A stretch of 24,945 nucleotides of DNA from JBOFCO01 sp051646105 (GTDB taxonomy: Bacteria > Pseudomonadota > Alphaproteobacteria > Rhodobacterales > Rhodobacteraceae). A program made the translations under genes and the position numbers. Positions 7,766 to 16,013 of this stretch are shown one piece after another. Location: positions 1 through 24,945 of the forward strand of contig JBOFCO010000235.1 of the NCBI GenBank assembly GCA_051646105.1, given 5' to 3'. The notes under the pieces are model-generated. The model did not search any database and had not been told where the DNA came from. It saw only the letters and a program-made list of their open reading frames with translations. Each line of letters opens with the position of its first letter. Position 1 is the first letter of the stretch.

Positions 7766-8412
7766 TGCAGATGCCGTTCCCGCTTGCCCCCGAGCCTTCC
7801 GACACTGCACGAGAGGCAGGGCGGCTGATGTTCGCGGGCCAGATCGATTTCCTGAAAGGCGTGGTGGCGATGGATGGCCTGCCCCCCGCCGACCGGCTGG
7901 AGGTGTGTTTTGCCGGGCGCTCAAACGTCGGAAAATCTAGCCTGATCAACGCGCTGACCGGCCGAAAGAACCTTGCCCGCGCCTCGAATACGCCGGGGCG
8001 CACGCAGGAAATCAATTATTTCACCGCCGCCGACCGCTATCTGGTCGATCTGCCCGGCTATGGCTTTGCCGAAGCCCCGGTGGCGGTGGTGGAAAAATGG
8101 CAGCGCCTGCTGAAGGCCTATCTGTCCGGTCGCCAGACCCTGCGCCGTGCCTTTGTCCTGATCGACGCCCGGCATGGAGTAAAGCCGGTGGATCAGGAAA
8201 TCCTGTCCCTGCTCGACAAGTCGGCAGTCACCTTTCAGGCGGTGCTGACCAAGGCCGACAAGATCAGCCGGGCAGAGCTTGACCGCAACACCGATCAGGT
8301 GCGCGCGGCACTTGCGAAACACCCGGCGGCATATCCTGAAATCGTCATCACCTCGTCGGAAAAGGGCGAGGGGATCGAAACCCTGCGCGCCATCATCGCC
8401 ACGCTGGAATAG
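7765..8412 (+). CDS. engB: Ribosome biogenesis GTPase EngB (YihA/YsxC)
   Basis: This is an essential small GTPase that acts in assembly of the large ribosomal subunit. The 215-residue protein has a full set of G motifs: G1 GRSNVGKSS (51-59), the G2 region around SNTPGRTQ (74-81), G3 DLPGYG (95-100), G4 TKAD (162-165) and G5 around TSSEKGEG (196-203). The ATG at 7765 is preferred over the GTG just before it because GAGG at 7754-7757 gives correct spacing. It overlaps the MOSC stop by one base (TGATG). Its presence downstream of yidC matches many proteobacterial genomes. Confidence 0.97.
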   Translation: MQMPFPLAPEPSDTAREAGRLMFAGQIDFLKGVVAMDGLPPADRLEVCFAGRSNVGKSSLINALTGRKNLARASNTPGRTQEINYFTAADRYLVDLPGYGFAEAPVAVVEKWQRLLKAYLSGRQTLRRAFVLIDARHGVKPVDQEILSLLDKSAVTFQAVLTKADKISRAELDRNTDQVRAALAKHPAAYPEIVITSSEKGEGIETLRAIIATLE

Positions 8413-8427
8413 CCCCAAGGACGCCGG

Positions 8428-9324
8428 ATGAGAAAGCAAGACATGAACCAGGACTGGATCGCCACCGCCCGCACCCTTTCGGAAGCCCTGCCCTATCTTC
8501 AGCGCTATTCCGATGCCGTGGTGGTGGTGAAGTTCGGCGGCAACGCGATGGGAGACGAGGCTGCCATGGCCGAATTTGCCCGCGACATCGTGCTGATGCG
8601 GCAGGTGGGCATCAACCCGGTGGTGGTGCATGGCGGCGGACCGATGATCAACCAGATGCTCGACAAGCTGGGCATCAAGTCGGAATTCGTGCGCGGCAAG
8701 CGGGTGACAGACAAGGCCACGGTGGAAGTGGTGGAAATGATCCTGTCGGGCCTTGTCAACAAGCGCATCGTGCAGGCGATCAACGATCAGGGCGGTAGGG
8801 CCGTGGGCATTTCCGGCAAGGACGATGATCTGATGGTCTGTGTCGCCGACGACCCGGAACTCGGTTTCGTGGGCCGCCCGGTCGAGATGAACATCGAGGT
8901 TCTGCAAGACCTGTATCATGCCGGGATCATCCCGGTTGTCGCTCCGGTGGCGACGGGGACCGAGGATAACGAGACCTTCAATGTGAACGGCGACACGGCG
9001 GCGGGCGCGATTGCTGGCGCGCTGAAGGCAGACCGCCTGCTGCTTTTGACCGATGTGCCGGGCGTGAAGAACGCAGGCGGAGAGGTGATGACCCAGATTT
9101 CCCCCGAAGAGGCGCGCCAGATGATCGCCGATGGCGTGATTTCGGGCGGGATGATCCCCAAGGTGGAAACCGCGCTGGCGGCGCTGGATCAGGGCGTGCG
9201 CGCGGTGACGATCCTTGACGGGCGCATTCCCAACGCCTGCCTGCTGGAGCTGTTCACCGACCACGGCGCGGGCAGCCAGATCCGTTCGACCGAACCGCGC
9301 GTGAAACCGCGCGTTAGGCGGTGA
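8428..9324 (+). CDS. argB: Acetylglutamate kinase
   Basis: This enzyme phosphorylates N-acetyl-L-glutamate with ATP, the second step of arginine (ornithine) synthesis, in the cytosol. The 298-residue protein shows VVVVKFGGNAMGD (the ATP-phosphate-binding lysine and glycines), VVVHGGGPMINQML, and the C-terminal TFNVNGDTAAGAIAGALKAD plus LLTDVPGVKN. These are all standard for the amino-acid kinase fold. The ATG at 8428 is preceded by AAGGA (8417-8421); an internal ATG at 8443 (MNQDW) is an alternative. The long N-terminal helix (ARTLSEALPYLQRY) is of the type seen in hexameric, arginine-inhibited enzymes, so feedback inhibition is plausible. The stop overlaps the next gene as GTGA. Confidence 0.97.
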   Translation: MRKQDMNQDWIATARTLSEALPYLQRYSDAVVVVKFGGNAMGDEAAMAEFARDIVLMRQVGINPVVVHGGGPMINQMLDKLGIKSEFVRGKRVTDKATVEVVEMILSGLVNKRIVQAINDQGGRAVGISGKDDDLMVCVADDPELGFVGRPVEMNIEVLQDLYHAGIIPVVAPVATGTEDNETFNVNGDTAAGAIAGALKADRLLLLTDVPGVKNAGGEVMTQISPEEARQMIADGVISGGMIPKVETALAALDQGVRAVTILDGRIPNACLLELFTDHGAGSQIRSTEPRVKPRVRR

Positions 9325-9971
9325 CGCTGGAGGAGATCGAAACCCTTGCCGCCACCGAACGGCTGGCGGTGCTGGGCGGCTTTAACCCCGGACCTAACGA
9401 CGATCTGCCCAAGGGCACGCAGACGCTGCTGCTGCTTGGCCCCGCCGAACCCGGTTTCTGGCCGCATCTGACCGCCAGCCCGGAATGGCAGGATGGCGCG
9501 CCCGATCCTGTGGATCGCTGGTCGCGGCGGGTGATCGGGCGTCTGGCCTGTGATCTGGGCGCCAAGGCGCTGTTCCCGTTCGGCGGGCCGCTCCATCACC
9601 CGTTTTTCTCATGGGCCTTGCGGACGGGCCGGGTCTGGCAATCGCCGGTGCGGCTGTTGGTTCATGATGACGCAGGATTGATGGTGTCCTTCCGGGGTGC
9701 ACTGGCGCTGAAGGAACGCCTCGCCGTGCCGCCCGCCCCCTCCCGGCCCTGTGACACCTGCCCCAAGCCCTGCCTTGCCGCCTGCCCACCCGCCGCGCTG
9801 ACCGGCGCGGGCTATGATCTGCCTGCCTGCCACACCTATCTTGATACGGCTGGGGGGCAACGGGATTGCATGACTGGCGGCTGCCGTGTTCGTCGTGCTT
9901 GCCCGGTGTCACAGGCCTATGCAAGGATGCCGGAACATTCCGCCTATCACATGGGGCAGTTCCACAGATGA
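9321..9971 (+). CDS. Putative ferredoxin-like iron-sulfur protein
   Basis: This 216-residue protein has a cysteine-rich C-terminal part resembling the bacterial ferredoxin domain of epoxyqueuosine reductase (QueG). Cysteines sit at 144, 147, 151 and 155 (CDTCPKPCLAACP), then 170, 183, 188 and 194 (DCMTGGCRVRRACP). This is enough for two [4Fe-4S] clusters. The first 130 residues lack any catalytic motif I recognise and are too short for the QueG cobalamin domain. I infer an electron-transfer or redox protein of unknown partner. The start is GTG at 9321, overlapping the argB stop (GTGA); the stop overlaps the next ATG (ATGA). The tight coupling suggests expression with argB, but no arginine role is evident. 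Confidence 0.8.
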   Translation: MTLEEIETLAATERLAVLGGFNPGPNDDLPKGTQTLLLLGPAEPGFWPHLTASPEWQDGAPDPVDRWSRRVIGRLACDLGAKALFPFGGPLHHPFFSWALRTGRVWQSPVRLLVHDDAGLMVSFRGALALKERLAVPPAPSRPCDTCPKPCLAACPPAALTGAGYDLPACHTYLDTAGGQRDCMTGGCRVRRACPVSQAYARMPEHSAYHMGQFHR

Positions 9972-10471
9972 AGCGCCTGATCCTGACGCGCCACGCGAAA
10001 TCCGCATGGGACGATCCCCTGACCCCCGACCATGATCGTCCGCTGAACGAACGCGGCAAGGCCGCAGCCGCCGATCTGGGGCAATGGCTGGCCTCACGCG
10101 ATTACGTGCCGGACGAGGTGCTGTGTTCCGACGCGCTGCGCACCCGGAAAACCTTTTCCGGCATCGCGCCCGCGCTGCCCGGTGCGCCGGTCCTTGAACT
10201 GAAGCCTGCGCTGTATCACGCAGGCCCGGATGTGATGCTGGCCGTGTTGCGCCATGCAAAGGCAGATACTGTGATGGTGATTGGCCATAATCCCGGAATC
10301 GCGGAATTCGCCCATCGGCTGGTTGCGCATCCGCCCGCCAACCCCGAATTCCACCGCTACCCGACCGGGGCGACCCTGGTTGCGGATTTCGATATTGCCG
10401 ACTGGAAGGACGTCGAATTCGGTCGCGGCATAACGGTCGATTTCATCGTGCCAAAAGAGATCGTGGCATAG
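9968..10471 (+). CDS. SixA-type histidine phosphatase family protein
   Basis: This 167-residue protein is in the histidine phosphatase (phosphoglycerate mutase-like) superfamily. The catalytic RHG motif appears as TRHAKSAW at residues 7-14 with the nucleophile His9, and the second active-site histidine lies in IGHNPG. The size and the RHAKS variant match the short SixA-like branch. In E. coli SixA dephosphorylates phosphohistidine proteins such as the nitrogen PTS component, but the target here is not known. The ATG at 9968 overlaps the stop of the preceding gene. The next 45 bases hold no clear terminator. Confidence 0.9.
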   Translation: MKRLILTRHAKSAWDDPLTPDHDRPLNERGKAAAADLGQWLASRDYVPDEVLCSDALRTRKTFSGIAPALPGAPVLELKPALYHAGPDVMLAVLRHAKADTVMVIGHNPGIAEFAHRLVAHPPANPEFHRYPTGATLVADFDIADWKDVEFGRGITVDFIVPKEIVA

Positions 10472-10516
10472 CGCGGGCGTGACGTTACCGTACCTGCGCC
10501 TTGCGGGGGTATTGAT

Positions 10517-11158
10517 GTGATTGCTTATGATGAAATTCCGGCTGGCGCATTTTCCGGATCGCTCTTCGTCATGTGGGTGGGAGAGCACGACAGCGGAGGC
10601 GGGAGGTTCGTCTTTGTGCCCGATCCGGGCAATCCGCTGATACTGACGCGGCGACCGTCCGGGCAGCAGATACGGCCCGAAATGATGTACACGGATGGGG
10701 GCTCTATCCCCAGATTGGCACGCGTGTTCCGCGGATTGTCACCTTGGGGTTATGCGCCCGCCTATATGATCCACGACTGGCTGTTTCAGGCGCGCCACTG
10801 CAACCTGGATAGAATACCTACCCCAAGAGAAGCCGCCATCGCCAGCATGACCTTCGCGGATAGCGCAGCCATCATCGTTGAGTCGATCAAGGCACTGGTC
10901 GCCACGGGCAAGGTCAAGCCGGATGACATCGCGCTTTCCGCCATCGGTGCGGCAGTAGGAAGCCGCAGGGTGCGGACGCTGTGGAACCGCAAGGGCGTCT
11001 GCGCCATCGGGCGGGTCTCCGATGCCGACAGGGCGGCCGCCGAAGCGGCGATCCCCGGTTCCTCTGACTTCGGCAGAAGTGCTTTCGGGTCCACACTGCC
11101 GGACGGGACGAAATCCATCGCCCCGCCCGCCCAGATCATGGCGAGCTTTTCGTTCTGA
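10517..11158 (+). CDS. DUF1353-like protein of unknown function
   Basis: This is a predicted 213-residue protein. The N-terminal half contains MYTDGGSIPRLARV (57-70) and a later YMIHDWLFQARH (83-94). This spacing of a TD..S.PR motif and an HDWL motif is characteristic of the DUF1353 family, which is often found in phage and phage-like gene sets and has no established activity. The Asp and His residues could form a metal or hydrolase site, which is inference. The C-terminal third (from about 165) matches nothing I recognise. The start is GTG at 10517, preceded by GGGGG at 10505-10509; no in-frame ATG lies nearby. It converges on aapP with a 66-base gap that has no convincing terminator. Confidence 0.75.
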   Translation: MIAYDEIPAGAFSGSLFVMWVGEHDSGGGRFVFVPDPGNPLILTRRPSGQQIRPEMMYTDGGSIPRLARVFRGLSPWGYAPAYMIHDWLFQARHCNLDRIPTPREAAIASMTFADSAAIIVESIKALVATGKVKPDDIALSAIGAAVGSRRVRTLWNRKGVCAIGRVSDADRAAAEAAIPGSSDFGRSAFGSTLPDGTKSIAPPAQIMASFSF

Positions 11159-11224
11159 TCCGGAAGATCGCGGGCGAACGGAAGAATGCGACGAAGCGGG
11201 CGGGCACCACCACCAGCCGCCTGC

Positions 11225-11998
11225 TCAATGCCCCAGAATCTGGCTCAGGAACAGCTTGGTGCGGTCGCTCTGCGGGTTGTTGAAGAATTCCTTGGGGGAA
11301 TTCTGTTCAACGATTTGCCCCTGATCCATGAAGATCACGCGGTTCGCCACGGCTTGAGCAAAACCCATTTCATGCGTGACGCAGAGCATGGTCATGCCCT
11401 CTTCCGCCAGCTCGATCATGGTGTCGAGCACTTCCTTGATCATCTCGGGGTCCAGCGCCGATGTGGGTTCGTCGAACAGCATGATCCGCGGCTTCATGCA
11501 CAGCGAACGCGCGATGGCCACGCGCTGCTGCTGTCCGCCCGAAAGCTGGCCGGGGTATTTGTTGGCCTGTTCGGGGATCTTCACCTTGCGCAGGTAGTGC
11601 ATGGCGGTTTCTTCCGCCTCGCGTTTTGGAACCTTGCGCACCCAGATCGGGGCCAGCGTGCAGTTTTCCAGAATGGTCAGGTGCGGGAACAGGTTGAAGT
11701 GCTGGAACACCATCCCCACCTCTGACCGCACCTTGTCGATGTTCTTCAGGTCCGATGTCAGTTCGGTGCCATCGACGATGATCTGGCCGGACTGGTGTTC
11801 TTCAAGCCGGTTGATGCAGCGGATCAGCGTTGACTTCCCCGAACCGGACGGCCCGCAGATGACGATGCGTTCGCCGCGATGGACGGTCAGATTGATGTCA
11901 CGCAGCACGTGGAAGGTGCCGTACCACTTGTTCATGCCGGTCACCTGAATCGCGACCTCGTCGCCGACCTGCATCTGTTTCGTGCTTGCCTCGGCCAT
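11225..11998 (-). CDS. aapP: General amino-acid ABC transporter ATP-binding protein
   Basis: This is the ATPase subunit that drives uptake of L-amino acids through AapQ/AapM; bztD is the Rhodobacter name. The 257-residue protein has Walker A GPSGSGKST (49-57), the Q-loop Gln99 in MVFQHFNLFPHLT, signature LSGGQQQRVAIARS (152-165), Walker B IMLFDEPTSALDPEM (172-186) and the switch histidine in VTHEMGFA. All are typical of polar-amino-acid transport ATPases of the GlnQ type. The ATG at 11998 has AGGAGG immediately upstream, and aapM ends 11 bases earlier. It is the last gene of the aapJQMP operon. Confidence 0.97.
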   Translation of the reverse strand: MAEASTKQMQVGDEVAIQVTGMNKWYGTFHVLRDINLTVHRGERIVICGPSGSGKSTLIRCINRLEEHQSGQIIVDGTELTSDLKNIDKVRSEVGMVFQHFNLFPHLTILENCTLAPIWVRKVPKREAEETAMHYLRKVKIPEQANKYPGQLSGGQQQRVAIARSLCMKPRIMLFDEPTSALDPEMIKEVLDTMIELAEEGMTMLCVTHEMGFAQAVANRVIFMDQGQIVEQNSPKEFFNNPQSDRTKLFLSQILGH

Positions 11999-12009
11999 GA
12001 TGTGCCTCC

Positions 12010-13458
12010 TTAGCGATGATCGGTCTTCAGCTTGCGCTCCAGATACATGGAATAGCGCGACATGCCGAAGCAGAAGATAAAGAAGATGGCACCGACGAAC
12101 AGGAAGGGTTCCCAGTAGATGCCCTTCCAGTTGATGTCGGCACGGACGATCTTGGTAATCCCTTGCAGCGGATCGGCAAGGCCGACCAGTGCGACCAGCG
12201 TCGTGTCCTTGAACAGCCCGATGAAGCTGGACACGATGCCGGGGATCGAGATTTTAAGCGCCTGCGGCATGATGATCAGCCGCTGCGCCTGCCAGTAGTC
12301 AAGGCCGAGTGCATCCGCCGCCTCGTACTGGCCGCGCGGCAGGGCGGCGAGGCCCCCCCTGATCACCTCTGCGATATAGGCAGAGGCAAACAGCGTGACG
12401 AGAATGATAACCCGCAGGATCAGGTCGAAGTTGGTCTGCGGGGGCAGAAAGTATTGCAGCAGCAGTGAAGCCACGAACAGCATGGTGATCAGCGGCACGC
12501 CGCGGATGAATTCGATGAAGCCCACCGAGAGTATCTTGATCAAGGGCATGTCCGACCGTCGCCCCAGCGCCAGAATGATGCCGATGGGAAGAGAGGCCGA
12601 GATTGCCGCTACCCCGATCACGAAGGCCAGAAGGAAGCCGCCGAACTTGTCCGAGGACACGAAGGGTAACGAAATCGGCGCAATGGCCGCGATCGCGGTG
12701 GTGACATAGGTCTGGAGAAACAGCCACCAGACACAGGCGGCGGCCAGACCCGCTGCCGTTGCCACAACGACCCCAAGCCGTTCCTGCAGCGCCAGTGCGA
12801 CCAGTGCCATGATCGCGAACCCGGCCATGACGCCAACCACACCCCAGACAGATCCACCCCAAAGCAGAAAATACGCCAGCGCAGGGTAGAGGACGGTAAA
12901 CCAGAACAGCCAGACAGGCCGCATCCACGACACCACAGCAAGGCCAGCCATCAACGCCAAGACCAGAACGATGTGGCTGGCATGACCGTCGAGCCCCACC
13001 AGCGCCAGAATCATCAACAGCGCCACGACTCCAAGGATCGTAAGCACAGCGCGGCGGTTGTCGGAATACAGGACCGGCGCCAGTGCCGCGAACATCAGGC
13101 CGAAGGCCAGCGTTGGCCGCCAGAACTGGTCCATCGGATAGAAGCCGAAGATGAACTGGTGCCAGCGTTCCTTGAGCATGGCCCAGCAGGCGCCATGGGC
13201 ACCCTCGCCTGCCGAGGCCGCGATGATCTGGCGGCACTCTCCCAGAGAACCGGCATTCCAAACGCCGTTCAGGAACCACGGCAGCATGGCCTTTATCAGG
13301 TAGAACACGGCCAACAGCCCGATGACGGTCAGGCCGGTGTTCACCCAGCCCGAAAACAGGTTTTCACGCAGCCATTTCACGGCCCCCCGTTCGCCCGCTG
13401 GCGGGGGTTCGGGTGAAAGCATCCGGTCGCGGACGAAGAATGCGGTATCTTCCTGCAT
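12010..13458 (-). CDS. aapM: General amino-acid ABC transporter permease AapM (long form)
   Basis: This is an inner-membrane permease subunit that pairs with AapQ (BztC in Rhodobacter). At 482 residues it is longer than the 380-440 I know for the family. The permease core is at the C-terminus (about 275-475), with the EAA-type loop EVIRGGLAALPRGQYEAADALGL (364-386) that contacts the ATPase. The first membrane helix is at about 40-60, followed by a soluble stretch including CWAMLKERWHQFIFGFYP. About six extra hydrophobic segments (115-265) precede the core. The ATG at 13458 lies one base after the aapQ stop, and its GGAG is inside the last aapQ codons, so translational coupling is likely. Confidence 0.96.
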   Translation of the reverse strand: MQEDTAFFVRDRMLSPEPPPAGERGAVKWLRENLFSGWVNTGLTVIGLLAVFYLIKAMLPWFLNGVWNAGSLGECRQIIAASAGEGAHGACWAMLKERWHQFIFGFYPMDQFWRPTLAFGLMFAALAPVLYSDNRRAVLTILGVVALLMILALVGLDGHASHIVLVLALMAGLAVVSWMRPVWLFWFTVLYPALAYFLLWGGSVWGVVGVMAGFAIMALVALALQERLGVVVATAAGLAAACVWWLFLQTYVTTAIAAIAPISLPFVSSDKFGGFLLAFVIGVAAISASLPIGIILALGRRSDMPLIKILSVGFIEFIRGVPLITMLFVASLLLQYFLPPQTNFDLILRVIILVTLFASAYIAEVIRGGLAALPRGQYEAADALGLDYWQAQRLIIMPQALKISIPGIVSSFIGLFKDTTLVALVGLADPLQGITKIVRADINWKGIYWEPFLFVGAIFFIFCFGMSRYSMYLERKLKTDHR

Positions 13459-13459
13459 C

Positions 13460-14761
13460 TCAGCGCTCCTGTAGCTTCATGGCGTTATTGTAGATGTTCA
13501 TCAGCGCCGAGATGATCAGGCTGAGGATCAGGTAGATCAGCATCATCAGCAGCATGCATTCCAGCTCTCGTCCCGTCTGGTTCAGGGTGATGCCGCCCAG
13601 CGTTCCCTTCAGGTCCAGATAGCTGATTGCCATGCCAAGCGTCGTGTTCTTGGTCAGGTTCAGATACTGGCTGATCAGCGGCGGGATGATGACCCGCAGC
13701 GCCTGCGGCAGCACGACCAGATTCATGGTGCGACCGGGGCGCAGGCCCAGCGCATAGGCTGCTTCTGTCTGGCCCCGGTTGATGGCCAAGATGCCGCCGC
13801 GCACGGCTTCGGCAATATAAGCACCGGTATAAAGCGACAGCGCGATCAGCAGCGCGGTGAAGGAATGTGCGACGCTTAGCCCGCCACGCAGGTTGAAGCC
13901 CTTGGAAACGCCGTTTTCATCGGCGGGAAAGGCCGGAATATCCCAGTGCAGCCCCATCGCCGTAAGAAGCAGGGCTGCGGGCAGCAGCAGAACCAGCAGG
14001 CTTTTCCACCATGTCACCGGGCGGATGCCCGTCTGTTCCTGCACGGCATTTGCATGGGCACGCATCCGTCGCCAGACAAAGATCGATACTGCGATGACCA
14101 CCAGCAGCGCCAGCATCGACAGGTTCACGCTGACCGGCCCCAGATCGACGCTGCCAAGCGGACGGTGCAGCAGCGGAAAGGGAATGTTTGATCCGCGATT
14201 GGTGATGGCGACCGTATCGAACAGGATCTTGCTGGCCATCGGTTCCGTGCCGTTCTGGACCATGTCCGCCGTAACCTTGAAATCCTTTGGTTCCGGCATG
14301 GTTTCGGAAAAGACGGTAAAGGCGAGAATGATCCACAGCAGCAGCGGCACGTTGCGGAACACTTCGACATAGACGGTCATCAGCCGGGCGATCAGCCAGT
14401 TCTTTGACAGACGCAGCACGCCCGCGAAAACCCCGATGATCGTCGCAAAGATGCAGCCGAAAAACGCAACGACCAGAGTGTTCAGCAGGCCCACGACGGC
14501 AGCACGGAAATGGGTGCTGTCGTTCGTATAGGGGATCAGATGCTGATCGATGTCATATCCGGCCCGGTTCCAGAGAAAGCCAAAGTTGATGTCCTTGTCC
14601 TTGGCTTCAAGGTTCTGCATCGTGTTGTTGAGAAGCCAGGCCACGCCCAGCAACACCAGGATCAGCACGATCACCTGAATGGTGATCGACCGGAACCGGG
14701 TATCGTATATCAGCATGCTCAGCCGGAAGCCTTGCTTCGGCGTATCAGCGGCAATGGTCAT
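13460..14761 (-). CDS. aapQ: General amino-acid ABC transporter permease AapQ
   Basis: This is an inner-membrane permease subunit (BztB in Rhodobacter) of the broad-range L-amino-acid importer. It has 433 residues from the ATG at 14761 (MTIAADTPKQGFRL), which follows a GGGGGT ribosome-binding site. The frame is open further upstream to 14818 but those codons look like spacer. The first membrane helix is at about 30-50, followed by a periplasmic segment rich in Asn/Asp (FGFLWNRAGYDIDQ). The HisM/GlnP-type permease core then carries AEAVRGGILAINRGQTEAAYALGL, the EAA-type ATPase contact loop. It lies between the hairpin after aapJ and aapM. Confidence 0.96.
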   Translation of the reverse strand: MTIAADTPKQGFRLSMLIYDTRFRSITIQVIVLILVLLGVAWLLNNTMQNLEAKDKDINFGFLWNRAGYDIDQHLIPYTNDSTHFRAAVVGLLNTLVVAFFGCIFATIIGVFAGVLRLSKNWLIARLMTVYVEVFRNVPLLLWIILAFTVFSETMPEPKDFKVTADMVQNGTEPMASKILFDTVAITNRGSNIPFPLLHRPLGSVDLGPVSVNLSMLALLVVIAVSIFVWRRMRAHANAVQEQTGIRPVTWWKSLLVLLLPAALLLTAMGLHWDIPAFPADENGVSKGFNLRGGLSVAHSFTALLIALSLYTGAYIAEAVRGGILAINRGQTEAAYALGLRPGRTMNLVVLPQALRVIIPPLISQYLNLTKNTTLGMAISYLDLKGTLGGITLNQTGRELECMLLMMLIYLILSLIISALMNIYNNAMKLQER

Positions 14762-14866
14762 GGAAGCACCCCCTGTCCAGAGGCCCGGCTGACCGATCCG
14801 TGCACAACGGCGGCGCATTCACCTGTGCTGGTGTCGCGCGGGATCAACCGGTGCCTTGATAGACTT

Positions 14867-14890
14867 CGGGCGCACCCTTCGGTGCGCCCG
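14867..14890 (-). other. Perfect 10-bp hairpin between aapJ and aapQ
   Basis: CGGGCGCACC (14867-14876) and GGTGCGCCCG (14881-14890) form a perfect stem with a 4-base loop, starting 14 bases after the aapJ stop. No T-run follows on the minus strand. It is therefore more likely an mRNA-stabilising or partial-attenuation element than a full terminator. Such elements commonly let a binding-protein gene be expressed above its permease genes. Confidence 0.85.
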
Positions 14891-14903
14891 GTTGCCGTCG
14901 CGA

Positions 14904-15920
14904 TCAGCGGAACGGCGGTGCGTATTGCAGGCCGCCCTGTGTCCAGAGCGCGTTCAGGCCGCGCGCCAGACCGATCGGGGTGCCCTCACCGATATTGGCG
15001 GCGAAGATTTCACCATAGTTGCCACCGGCCGAAATCGCACGCTTGGCCCAGTCGTTGTCCAGACCCAGCATCACGCCCATGTCGCCCTCAAGCCCAAGCA
15101 GGCGTTTCACTTCCGGGTCCTGCGTGGTGGATGCCACTTCTTCGATATTGGCCTGGGTGATGCCTTTTTCCTCTGCCGCGACCAGCGCGTAGAAGGTCCA
15201 GCGGACAACATCGCCCCACTGGTTGTCGCCATGGCGCACTGCCGGCCCAAGCGGTTCTTTCGAGATGATTTCCGGCAGAATGATGTGATTGTCGGCATCG
15301 GCAAGCGTCGCGCGGGTTGCGGCAAGCCCCGAAGCATCCGTGGTGAAGGCATCGCAGGCCCCGGCGACATACTGGCGCTGCGCCTCGCTGTCGTCAGCCA
15401 CGGTCACGGGCGTATAGGTGATGTTGTTGGCCTTGAAGAAGTCAGCCAGGTTCAGTTCGGTCGTGGTGCCGGTCTGGATGCAGATCGTCGCACCATCCAG
15501 TTCCTTGGCCGAAGCGACGCCCAGATCCTTTTTCACCATGAAGCCCTGACCGTCGTAATAGTTGACCGCCACGAAATCGAGCTTGAGGTCGCCATCGCGC
15601 GAATAGGTCCAGGTGGAATTGCGCGCCAGCAGGTCGACTTCGCCCGAAGCAAGCGCAGTGAACCGGGTTTCCGATGTCAGCGGAACGAATTTGACCTTGG
15701 CCGGATCGCCCAGAACGGCAGCAGCAACCGCCTTGCACAGCGCCGCGTCAAAGCCCTGATAGACGCCATTCGCATCCGGCGCACCGAATCCGGTCAGACC
15801 GGTGTTCGACCCGCAGATCAGTTCACCCCGTGCCTTGACGTCATCCAGCGTGGCGGCTCCGGCCAGCCCGGCAGCCAGCGACGCTGCGGTTACTGCACCA
15901 GCGAATACAGATATTTTCAT
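14904..15920 (-). CDS. aapJ: General amino-acid ABC transporter substrate-binding protein
   Basis: This is the periplasmic receptor that delivers L-amino acids (in Rhodobacter BztA: glutamate, glutamine, aspartate, asparagine) to AapQM. The 338-residue precursor has a signal peptide with likely cleavage after ...GLAGA at about residue 22. The mature part begins ATLDDVKARGELICGSNTGL, a family hallmark. It also has the type-3 solute-binding features: GFDAALCKAVAAAVLGD, LLARNSTWTYSRD, and GDNQWGDVVRW near the middle of the second lobe. The ATG at 15920 has GGAAGAGG upstream. It is the first gene of the operon. Confidence 0.97.
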   Translation of the reverse strand: MKISVFAGAVTAASLAAGLAGAATLDDVKARGELICGSNTGLTGFGAPDANGVYQGFDAALCKAVAAAVLGDPAKVKFVPLTSETRFTALASGEVDLLARNSTWTYSRDGDLKLDFVAVNYYDGQGFMVKKDLGVASAKELDGATICIQTGTTTELNLADFFKANNITYTPVTVADDSEAQRQYVAGACDAFTTDASGLAATRATLADADNHIILPEIISKEPLGPAVRHGDNQWGDVVRWTFYALVAAEEKGITQANIEEVASTTQDPEVKRLLGLEGDMGVMLGLDNDWAKRAISAGGNYGEIFAANIGEGTPIGLARGLNALWTQGGLQYAPPFR

Positions 15921-15942
15921 GGATTACCTCTTCCTGATGACC

Positions 15943-15962
15943 GCCTGTTTTCGGGCGGTTCG
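15943..15962 (-). other. Leader hairpin upstream of aapJ
   Basis: ACCGCC and GGCGGT are paired across an 8-base loop, about 12 bases before the aapJ ribosome-binding site. No T-run follows. It may stabilise the 5' end of the transcript; a regulatory role is not shown. Confidence 0.4.
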
Positions 15963-16013
15963 CGGCCTGTCCGGCCATTATGACGGATTCCCCTTCCCGT
16001 CGTTTGTGCACAG

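Noticed and set aside
7921..9264. 447-codon minus-strand frame opposite engB and argB
   Set aside because: Both genes on the plus strand are certain, and this frame reads as a His-rich shadow.
11159..11224. Convergent terminator between the DUF1353-like gene and aapP
   Set aside because: The GC-rich repeats (GGCGG/CCCGCC) have no T-run on either strand and do not form a clean stem.
14856..15983. 375-codon plus-strand frame opposite aapJ
   Set aside because: It covers the whole of aapJ in antisense, has no ribosome-binding site of note and shows no recognisable domain.
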